From an uncultured bacterium (GTDB taxonomy: Bacteria; Planctomycetota; UBA1135; GCA-002686595), in NCBI GenBank assembly GCA_902826945.1, contig CADEGS010000106.1, positions 1-14,412 on the forward strand: DNA of 14,412 nucleotides. Direction: 5' to 3'. Shown piece by piece: positions 6,719 through 12,231 of this stretch. A model generated the notes under the pieces. It saw only the letters and a program-made list of their open reading frames with translations, did not search any database and was not told the DNA's origin. Numbering within the stretch: position 1 is the stretch's first letter; every line of letters begins with the position of its first letter. Both the position numbers and the translations under genes were made by a program.

Positions 6719-7584
6719 AGCCCGACGCGAGACGGCCCGCACGCGCGGCGGCGGCGCCGCCGACGGACCGCTCGCGCAGCGCGGAGACGCCGGCGCGCGA
6801 CGAGGCCTTGCGCGCGCTCGTCGAGCGCGAGGGCCCGCGCCTCTACGCGCTCGGCCTGCGCTTCTGCGGCAGCCCGCACGAGGCGCAGGACCTCGTGCAG
6901 GAGACGTTCCTGCAGGCGACGCGCGCCTGGGACGCCTTCGAGGGGCGCTCGAAGCCCTCGACCTGGCTCTACACGATCGCCGCGCGCGTGTGCCAGCGCT
7001 TCCACCGCAAGCGCTCCGGCGAGCCGCAGCGGCTGGCCTCGCTCGAGGAGCTGTTGCCGCTCGGCGCCGGGCCGATGGGCGTCGTGCCCGCCGACGAGGA
7101 TCCGCTCGCGCACGCGCTGCGCGCGGAGGCGCGCGAGCGGCTCGAGCAGGCCATCGCGCGCCTGCCGACGCCCTTCCGCATGCCGCTCGTGCTGCACGCC
7201 GTCGTCGGCTTCCCCGTCGAGGACGTGGCGGCCGTGCTCGGCCTCAAGGCCGCGACGGTGAAGACGCGCCTGCACCGCGCGCGGCTCGCCGTGCGCGCGG
7301 CGCTCGAGGGCGCGCTCCCGCGCCGCGCGCTGCCGGCGCCGATCTTCTCGCGCCGCGTGTGCCTGGACCTGCTCGAGGCGAAGCAGGAGGCGCTCGACCG
7401 CGGGAGCGCGTTCGCCTTCCCCGACGACGTCGTGTGCGAGCGCTGCGCGGAGCTGTTCGCGACGCTCGACCTGACGCAGTCCGCCTGCCGCGAGCTCGCG
7501 CGCGGGGCCCTGCCGGCCGAGCTGCGCGCGCGGCTGCTGGCGCTCGTGGCCGGCGGCGAGGCGCAGGCGCCCCGCCGGCCCTGA
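6706..7584 (+). CDS. ECF-type RNA polymerase sigma factor with cysteine-rich C-terminal extension
   Basis: Alternative sigma factor that directs RNA polymerase to a specific promoter set. Region 2 (about residues 34-103) includes 'LYALGLRFCGSPHEAQDLVQ' and 'KPSTWLYTIAARVCQRFHRK'. Region 4 (about 143-203) includes 'LPTPFRMPLVLHAVVGF' and the helix-turn-helix 'VEDVAAVLGLKAATVKTRLH'. There is no ATG near the expected start. The GTG at 6706 gives 292 residues and overlaps the previous gene; a TTG at 6808 (258 residues) is the alternative. After region 4, about 85 extra residues carry Cys219, Cys244-x-x-Cys247 and Cys261 within 'VCERCAELFATLDLTQSAC', suggesting a metal-binding or redox-sensing module. 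I recall similar tails on other sigma factors, so this may be a known but little-studied subgroup. No separate anti-sigma gene is adjacent. Confidence 0.87.
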   Translation: MAGVEPDARRPARAAAAPPTDRSRSAETPARDEALRALVEREGPRLYALGLRFCGSPHEAQDLVQETFLQATRAWDAFEGRSKPSTWLYTIAARVCQRFHRKRSGEPQRLASLEELLPLGAGPMGVVPADEDPLAHALRAEARERLEQAIARLPTPFRMPLVLHAVVGFPVEDVAAVLGLKAATVKTRLHRARLAVRAALEGALPRRALPAPIFSRRVCLDLLEAKQEALDRGSAFAFPDDVVCERCAELFATLDLTQSACRELARGALPAELRARLLALVAGGEAQAPRRP

Positions 7585-7727
7585 GCGCGGCGGGCGGGGA
7601 CGGAACCCGGCCTCGCCCCGCGGCGCAGGAGGCCGGCGCGCGGCCGAGCGAAAAGTGCCCTGGCCGGGAACCGCCCGCGCCGATCGGGCTCTCAGGGGAG
7701 AAGCGCGGCCCCGCTCCGCACCCGACC

Positions 7728-7733
7728 AAGGAG
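7728..7733 (+). promoter_or_regulatory. Ribosome-binding site fixing a GTG start
   Basis: AAGGAG lies 5 bases before the GTG at 7739. The frame is open further upstream to an ATG at 7655, but this site and the signal peptide that follows place the start at the GTG. The rest of 7585-7738 shows only G+C-rich DNA with weak imperfect hairpins and no clear promoter. Confidence 0.75.
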
Positions 7734-7738
7734 ACCTC

Positions 7739-8332
7739 GTGCGACGACCCCTCCTGATCCTCTCGTTCGGCCTGCTCGCCGCGGCCTGCCGCTCCGGAGC
7801 GAGCGCGCCCGTCGCCGACGGCGCGCCCACCGGCGCCGCCAGCCCGCCCGCGGCGATCCCGGCCGCGGCGCTCGAGCCCGCCCGCCTGGGCGCGATCCGG
7901 CGCCTGCACGCGCTCGGCGGCGTCTTCGCGGCCAGCCAGCCCGCCGCCCTCGACCTCGAGCTGGCGCAGGAGGCCGGCGTGCGCACCGTCGTCAACCTGC
8001 GCCACGAGAGCGAGGTCACCGACTTCGACGAGCCCGCGCTCGCGCGCGCGCTCGGCCTGACCTACGTCTCGATCCCCTGGAGCGGCGTGGACGAGCTGAC
8101 CGACGAGGTCTTCGACCGTGCGCGCGAGGTGCTGCAGACCGCCGAGCGCCCGCTCCTCCTCCACTGCCACTCGGCCAACCGCGTCGGGGCGGTGTGGCTG
8201 CCCTGGCGCGTGCTCGACGGCGGCCTCTCGTGGGACGCGGCCCTGGCCGAGGCCGAGCAGGTCGGCCTGAAGACCCCGGCGTTCGTCGATCGCGCCCGGG
8301 ACTACGTGCTCCGTCACGGCGGCGAGCTCTGA
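7739..8332 (+). CDS. Lipoprotein with a protein-tyrosine-phosphatase-like (CX4R) domain
   Basis: A protein of 197 residues. The start 'MRRPLLILSFGLLAAAC' is a lipoprotein signal peptide with Cys17 as the lipidation site (AAAC is an acceptable though not ideal lipobox). After an Ala/Pro linker comes a phosphatase-fold domain: 'AGVRTVVNLRHESEV' (about 79-93), 'YVSIPWSGVDELTDEVF' (about 107-123) and the phosphate-binding loop 'LLHCHSANRVGAVW' with Cys143 and Arg148. The loop has four residues between Cys and Arg, as in the DUF442/Blh-like 'HC-x-SG-x-R' group, rather than five as in classical tyrosine phosphatases. The usual Gly is Ala here. It probably acts outside the cytoplasmic membrane. The substrate is unknown; a rhodanese-like or sulfur-related role is also possible. 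Confidence 0.75.
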   Translation: MRRPLLILSFGLLAAACRSGASAPVADGAPTGAASPPAAIPAAALEPARLGAIRRLHALGGVFAASQPAALDLELAQEAGVRTVVNLRHESEVTDFDEPALARALGLTYVSIPWSGVDELTDEVFDRAREVLQTAERPLLLHCHSANRVGAVWLPWRVLDGGLSWDAALAEAEQVGLKTPAFVDRARDYVLRHGGEL

Positions 8333-8360
8333 CGTCTCCCCCTCGCGTCGCTCGCCGCCC

Positions 8361-8401
8361 GCCCGGGTCCGCGCTCGTCGCGGGCCCGGGCTCCTTTCTC
8401 T
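8361..8401 (+). terminator. Rho-independent terminator after the phosphatase-like lipoprotein gene
   Basis: GCCCGGGTCCGCG (8361-8373) pairs with 8379-8391 over 13 bp, with one G-U wobble, around a 5-nt loop. A pyrimidine tract with T-richness (TCCTTTCTCT) follows immediately. The U-tract is on the plus side only. It lies 28 bp past the lipoprotein stop and separates that gene from the convergent reductase gene. Confidence 0.75.
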
Positions 8402-8441
8402 CGCTCGCGCAGGCGCGGCCGCCGCGCGCCGCGACGGCCCC

Positions 8442-9077
8442 TCAACGGCGCAGCATGGCCCAGGTGAAGTCGGGCCCGCGCTGCTGCACGCGCGCCATGT
8501 GGATCCACAGCAGGGCCAGGGCCTCGAGGGTGCGCGCGAGGTGGATGCCGCCGACGACGATCGGCTCCCAGCCGAGGTCCCTGGCCAGGAGCGCGACGAG
8601 CTCGGTCGCCGACTCGTCGTCGCCCGCGATCGGCATCGCGGGCCGCAGCTCCCCGTAGCCGGGGTAGGCGCTGTCCTCGAAGTTCTCGAAGCCGTAGACG
8701 GAGAAGGCCTTCACGACCCGCGCCTCGGGGCGCAGGCTCTGCACCGTCTCGCCGCCCGAGCCGTCGCCCGACACGAGCAGCGCGAAGCCCGGCCCGATCG
8801 GGTTCGTGCAGTCCACCAGCACCTTGCCGGTCAGGTCGCCGGCGGCGGCCAGCGCCCGCTCGACCGCGGCCCACGGCGTGGCGAGGAAGACGACCTCCGA
8901 GGAGTGCACCGCCTCCGCGGCGGGCTGCGCGCGCAGCGCGTCGTTGCGCGCCAGCGCCGCGCGCAGCGAGCGCGAGCGCGGGTCGTGCGACGCGAGCACG
9001 ACGTCGTGCCCGGCGCGGGCGAGGTGATCCGCCAGGGCGCCTCCGACCTGGCCAGCTCCGATGAAGGCGATGCGCAT
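8442..9077 (-). CDS. NAD(P)-binding reductase of the F420-reductase-like (COG2085-type) family
   Basis: A protein of 211 residues with an N-terminal Rossmann fold: 'MRIAFIGAGQVGGALADHLA' shows the GxGxxG dinucleotide loop (Gly7, Gly9, Gly12). 'VVLASHDPRS' follows at the end of strand 2, where NADPH-preferring members carry polar or basic residues. 'EVVFLATPWAAVERAL' and 'GKVLVDCTNPIGPG' match the middle of the fold in this family, and 'RVVKAFSVYGFENF' resembles the 'KAFN' substrate-side loop of related dinucleotide-binding enzymes. Whether it uses coenzyme F420 or another acceptor is unknown. A GGAG sits 6 bases upstream of the ATG. It follows the LysR gene on the same strand after 73 bp and may be its target and co-transcribed partner. 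It converges on the terminator at 8361-8401. Confidence 0.78.
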   Translation of the reverse strand: MRIAFIGAGQVGGALADHLARAGHDVVLASHDPRSRSLRAALARNDALRAQPAAEAVHSSEVVFLATPWAAVERALAAAGDLTGKVLVDCTNPIGPGFALLVSGDGSGGETVQSLRPEARVVKAFSVYGFENFEDSAYPGYGELRPAMPIAGDDESATELVALLARDLGWEPIVVGGIHLARTLEALALLWIHMARVQQRGPDFTWAMLRR

Positions 9078-9150
9078 GGACGGCTCCGTTCGTTCCTCGG
9101 TCGCCCCCCCGGGGTCCGGCCGCCGATGGTACCCGCCGCGCGCGCGCGGC

Positions 9151-10080
9151 TCAGCCCGGCGCGGGGGCCGCCGGCGCCAGGCCCTCCTGTGCCAGCCGCG
9201 CGTGCAGCCAGGCGCGGAACTGCACGAGCGCCGGCAGCTCGAGGCTGCGCTCGGGCATGGCCAGCCAGTAGGCCTTGCGCGTCTTCACCGCCAGCGTGCC
9301 GAAGGGGTTCACGAGGCTGCCGGCCGCGAGCTCGCCCTGCACCAGGAACGAGGGCAGGAGCGCGACGCCCAGGCCCGCGATGGCGGCCTGGATGACCATC
9401 AGATAGTGCTCGAAGCGCGGGCCGCGGCGCGCGTCGGGCGCGTCGATCGCCTGGCCGGCGAACCACTCCTCCCAGCCCGCGCGGCGGCTGTCGAGCTGCA
9501 GCAGCGTGTGCCCGAGGAGGTCGCGCGGCTCCTCGATCCGGTGGCGCACGAGGTGCATCGGCGCCGCGACCACGACCACGTCCTCGTCGAGCAGGTGCTC
9601 GAGCCGCGCGCCCGGCCAGAGCGGCTCGCCGTGGTGGATCGCGGCGTCGAGCTCCTCGGCCTCGAAGTCGAAGGGGTGCAGGCGCGTCGTGAAGTTGATC
9701 GAGACGCCCTCGTGCGCCTCGTAGAAGGAGCGGATGCGCGGGATCAGCCACTGCGTCCCGAAGGTCGGCAGGATGGCGAGGTTCAGGACGCCGCCCTGGC
9801 CGGCCGAGGACTGCAGCTCGAGCACGATCGCCGCCAGCCGGTCGAGGATCCCGCGCAGCTTGGCGCCGAACACCTCCGCCGCCGGCGTCGGCCGCACGCG
9901 CGGGTGCTCGCGCCGGAAGAGCGTCACCCCGAGGCTCTCCTCGAGCGCCGAGACCTGCCGGCTGATCGCGCCCTGCGTGCGGTGCAGCTCCGCCGCCGCG
10001 CGCGTGAAGCTCTGGTGGCGCAGGGCCGCGTCGAACGCCTGGAGGGCCGTCATGGAGGGAAGCTCGGCGCGCATGGGCAT
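9151..10080 (-). CDS. LysR-family transcriptional regulator (GcvA/AmpR-like)
   Basis: A protein of 309 residues. The N-terminal winged helix-turn-helix spans about residues 9-68: 'MTALQAFDAALRHQSFTRAA' then 'ELHRTQGAISRQVSALEESLG' and 'LFRRE', the standard LysR recognition pattern. The two-lobed periplasmic-binding-protein-like effector domain follows (about 97-300). It includes 'LNLAILPTFGTQWLIPRI', the strong GcvA-type sub-group pattern, and 'AGLGVALLPSFLV'. Three in-frame ATGs lie close together (10080, 10074, 10053); the first gives the length used here, and the third still keeps the whole domain. The effector is unknown. Palindromic DNA about 65-105 bp upstream (10145-10183) could be its binding site. 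The reductase gene downstream on the same strand is a plausible target. Confidence 0.9.
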   Translation of the reverse strand: MPMRAELPSMTALQAFDAALRHQSFTRAAAELHRTQGAISRQVSALEESLGVTLFRREHPRVRPTPAAEVFGAKLRGILDRLAAIVLELQSSAGQGGVLNLAILPTFGTQWLIPRIRSFYEAHEGVSINFTTRLHPFDFEAEELDAAIHHGEPLWPGARLEHLLDEDVVVVAAPMHLVRHRIEEPRDLLGHTLLQLDSRRAGWEEWFAGQAIDAPDARRGPRFEHYLMVIQAAIAGLGVALLPSFLVQGELAAGSLVNPFGTLAVKTRKAYWLAMPERSLELPALVQFRAWLHARLAQEGLAPAAPAPG

Positions 10081-10144
10081 GAGCCTAGCGCATCGGAAGA
10101 GGGACGACCTCCCCGCCCTGTAAGCCGCTCAGGCCATCTGATGG

Positions 10145-10183
10145 GTCATGCGATGCCGCACTCCCGTGAGTCCATCGCATGAC
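10145..10183. repeat. Perfect 11-bp inverted repeat upstream of the LysR gene
   Basis: GTCATGCGATG (10145-10155) is exactly complementary to CATCGCATGAC (10173-10183). Inside, ACTC (10160-10163) and GAGT (10168-10171) form a second small stem around CCGT. The element is markedly less G+C-rich than its surroundings. It could be a LysR-type operator, a cruciform or an RNA hairpin. No U-tract follows on either strand. Confidence 0.6.
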
Positions 10184-10469
10184 TTGCCGCTTGCGCCGAT
10201 GCATGGGCGGCGCAAGGCTCTCAGCCTCGGCAAGGCGTGGGAGCCGGCAGACCCAGGCCCGCGACCGCCCGTACGCGACTCGTGTCGCCACCTTCCGCTA
10301 CGACGAGGTGTTCGCCGGACGCGAGCAGACGGTGTTCTCCGAGCTGCTCCTGATCGAGCTCCCCCGCCGCCGCCTGCTGAAGGTCCGCAGCACGGCTCCC
10401 CTCGCGCAGGCCGCGGTGGCGGAGGGGAGCCTGCTCGACCTCATGGAACGCCTGGACTGGGCTCCGTAG
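10179..10469 (+). CDS. Small unrecognised frame, probably a 5'-truncated gene remnant
   Basis: A frame of 96 codons from an ATG at 10179 to TAG at 10467-10469. Only the second part looks coding: from 10284 to the stop, 57 of 61 codons end in G or C, and the product ('ATFRYDEVF', 'FSELLLIELPRRRLLKVRS', 'LLDLMERLDWAP') has a normal mix of hydrophobic and charged residues. The first 35 codons are less biased (27 of 35), contain unusual CGA, TCA and AGG codons, and lie across the palindromes. There is no ribosome-binding site, and the ATG sits inside a hairpin arm. I read this as the C-terminal tail of a gene whose front was lost or replaced, though a real small protein cannot be excluded. I do not recognise the family. 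It converges on glnA with a 28-bp gap. Confidence 0.35.
   Translation: MTCRLRRCMGGARLSASARRGSRQTQARDRPYATRVATFRYDEVFAGREQTVFSELLLIELPRRRLLKVRSTAPLAQAAVAEGSLLDLMERLDWAP
10183..10234. repeat. Second nested inverted repeat next to the first
   Basis: CTTGCGCC (10190-10197) pairs perfectly with GGCGCAAG (10209-10216). The adjoining CTTGCCG (10183-10189) pairs with CGGCAAG (10228-10234) across an 11-nt bulge. Together they make a 15-bp interrupted stem that begins on the last base of the preceding palindrome. The function is unknown. I found no integron attC core (GTTRRRY) here. Confidence 0.4.
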
Positions 10470-10497
10470 ATCGCGGCGGCGCGCGCCGAGCCCGGGC

Positions 10498-11943
10498 TCA
10501 GAACGAGTTCCAGAGGAGCTGGTTCGTGACCTCGTGGTGGAACTGGACCTCGGCGCGCTTGACCAGGGTGCCGAGCGCCTTCGGGCAGCGGTCGGCCGAG
10601 GCGGCCTTGAGCTCGGCGTACTTCGAGGCGACGTCGGGGCCGAAGAGCTCGGTCGTCCAGGGGCTCGCCTTGAAGGCGCGGATCGCGTCGTGGACGTTGT
10701 CGGGCAGGAAGCGCGTGCGCGTGCGCTTGCCCTCCTCGACCGGGCCGCTGGGCGGGCCCTCGAGGCCGGTGCGCAGGAGCGTGTAGAGCGTCATGTAGAT
10801 GTTCGCGTCGGGACCGACCGAGCGCACCTCGATGCGCGCGCTCTTCTCGTTGCCGATCGGGATGCGGATCATCGAGCCGCGGTCCACCGCCGAGACCTTG
10901 ATCTGGTTCGGCGCCTCGAAGTGCGGGTCGAGGCGGCGGTAGGCGTTGACGCTCGCGTTCAGCACCAGGCAGATGTCCGAGGCGCTGCTCAGCACGCGAT
11001 CGACGAAGTCCCAGGCCATGGCCGAGACCGAGTCCTGGCCGTTCTTGTCCCAGAACAGGTTCTTCCCCTTCTTGCCGATCGAGATGTTCGTGTGCGCGCC
11101 GCTGCCGTTCACGCCCATCACGGGCTTGGGCAGGAAGGACGCGGTCATCCCCATGCGCGCCGCGACCTGGCGGCAGAGCAGCTTGTAGAGCTGGAACTGG
11201 TCGGCCGCGACCAGCGCCTCCGCGTACGAGAAGTTCATCTCGAACTGGCTCGGGGCCACCTCGGGGTGGTCCTTCTCGTTGGCGAAGCCCATCGCGCGCT
11301 GCGCCTCGGCGGCGGCGTCGATGAAGCGGCGCAGCGGATCGCTCGGCAGCGAGTGGTAGTACCCGCCGCTCGAGACGTACTCGAAGCGGCCGGTCTCGGG
11401 GAAGTGGCGCTCGGCCTCCACGCCCTGGAAGAGGAAGCCCTCGATCTCGTTCGCGGCGTAGCACTCGAGCCCCTTCTGCTGCTGGAGCTCGGCCAGGAAG
11501 CGCTTGAGCCGCCCGCGCAGGTCGGCCTGGTAGGGGGTGCCGTCGCGCTCCAGCACCTCGCCGAAGACGAGCACCTTGCCGGCGCCGAAGACGTCCGCCG
11601 GCAGCCAGTAGAAGGCGGGCCAGTCGATGTTGAGGCGCAGGTCGCTCTCGGACTGGACCGAGAAGCCGCGGATCGAGCTGCCGTCGAAGGTCAGGTTGTC
11701 GTAGCTCCGCAGCAGGAACTTCTTGTCGTAGTCCAGCATGTGGAGCCGGCCCTCGAGGTCGGTGAAGCAGACCGTGACGGCCTTGATGCGCTTCTCGCTC
11801 TCGAGGTAGGCCAGGCGCGCCTTGCGGATGCGCTCGGAGGCGCCGGCCTGGAGCCGCTCCTCCTTGGCCTCGAGGTTCATCTCCTCGAGCTTGTCGTAGG
11901 GGATCTCCAGGAACTCGCGCAGGGGGGTGCCGGTGGCGTCCAT
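10498..11943 (-). CDS. glnA: Glutamine synthetase, type I-like
   Basis: ATP-dependent ligation of ammonia to glutamate, the entry point of nitrogen assimilation; normally a cytoplasmic dodecamer. The protein has 481 residues with an N-terminal extension of about 40. Conserved sites include 'FDGSSIRGFSVQSESDL' (86-102), whose Asp87 should correspond to the ammonium-site aspartate; the metal and substrate stretch 'NEIEGFLF' (165-172, Glu166 and Glu168); 'EVAPSQFEMNF' (228-238); and the ATP-site motif 'KPVMGVNGSGAHTNIS' (273-288, His284). 'HFEAP' (341-345) carries the flap glutamate and 'DRGSMIRIP' (354-362) replaces the usual NRSASIRIP. The usual APGQ is APSQ. No tyrosine adenylylation motif is visible, so AMP-based control is unlikely. 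A GGAAG lies 6 bases before the ATG. Upstream is an A+T-rich control region. A specialised gamma-glutamyl ligase is a less likely alternative. Confidence 0.9.
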   Translation of the reverse strand: MDATGTPLREFLEIPYDKLEEMNLEAKEERLQAGASERIRKARLAYLESEKRIKAVTVCFTDLEGRLHMLDYDKKFLLRSYDNLTFDGSSIRGFSVQSESDLRLNIDWPAFYWLPADVFGAGKVLVFGEVLERDGTPYQADLRGRLKRFLAELQQQKGLECYAANEIEGFLFQGVEAERHFPETGRFEYVSSGGYYHSLPSDPLRRFIDAAAEAQRAMGFANEKDHPEVAPSQFEMNFSYAEALVAADQFQLYKLLCRQVAARMGMTASFLPKPVMGVNGSGAHTNISIGKKGKNLFWDKNGQDSVSAMAWDFVDRVLSSASDICLVLNASVNAYRRLDPHFEAPNQIKVSAVDRGSMIRIPIGNEKSARIEVRSVGPDANIYMTLYTLLRTGLEGPPSGPVEEGKRTRTRFLPDNVHDAIRAFKASPWTTELFGPDVASKYAELKAASADRCPKALGTLVKRAEVQFHHEVTNQLLWNSF

Positions 11944-11963
11944 GGTCGTCTTCCGCGTCTCGG

Positions 11964-12040
11964 GTGGCAGGGCTAGAAAGGACTGGTTCTAGCTTTATCG
12001 ACGGATCGACAGAACTAAAAATAGCCTTCTTTAGCCTTGT
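11964..12040. promoter_or_regulatory. A+T-rich control region of glnA
   Basis: This is the longest A+T-rich island in the window. It holds a perfect 7-bp inverted repeat, GCTAGAA (11972-11978) with TTCTAGC (11987-11993), starting 29 bp upstream of the glnA ATG. It also holds two direct copies of TAGCCTT (12022-12028 and 12032-12038) exactly one helical turn apart, and CTA-AAAA-TAG (12015-12024). GATAAA (minus strand, 11999-11994) is a possible -10 box, but no good -35 partner is visible, and I see no sigma-54 signature. The remaining 12041-12231 is G+C-rich and shows nothing beyond the next gene's ribosome-binding site. Confidence 0.45.
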
Positions 12041-12231
12041 GGAGCGCATTCCGAGCGCAATGGAAGCCCTCACGCGAGGGGGGAGCGGCCCCGCGGCACG
12101 CCGCTCGGGCGCTCGCGGGCGTGGCTCCAGCGACCCGCGGCCCGCGGCGCGATGAACCGCTTTCCCCTCCCGCGACGCCAGACCCTCGTCGGCTCGGCGA
12201 CGATCCGCCGGCGCAGCAGGAGCCCAGCACG

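Noticed and set aside
6706..8019. A 449-codon minus-strand frame over the sigma factor and lipoprotein (6670-8019)
   Set aside because: Arg/Ala-rich shadow; the plus strand encodes clear sigma and phosphatase motifs.
10145..10234. Integron attC-like recombination site
   Set aside because: No GTTRRRY/RYYYAAC core sequences and no cassette or integrase nearby.
10477..10499. Overlapping G+C palindromes between the small frame and the glnA stop, considered as a terminator
   Set aside because: Neither strand has a following U-tract.
10534..11976. A 480-codon plus-strand frame antisense to glnA
   Set aside because: It mirrors glutamine synthetase codons and has no domain pattern; it also crosses the glnA control region.
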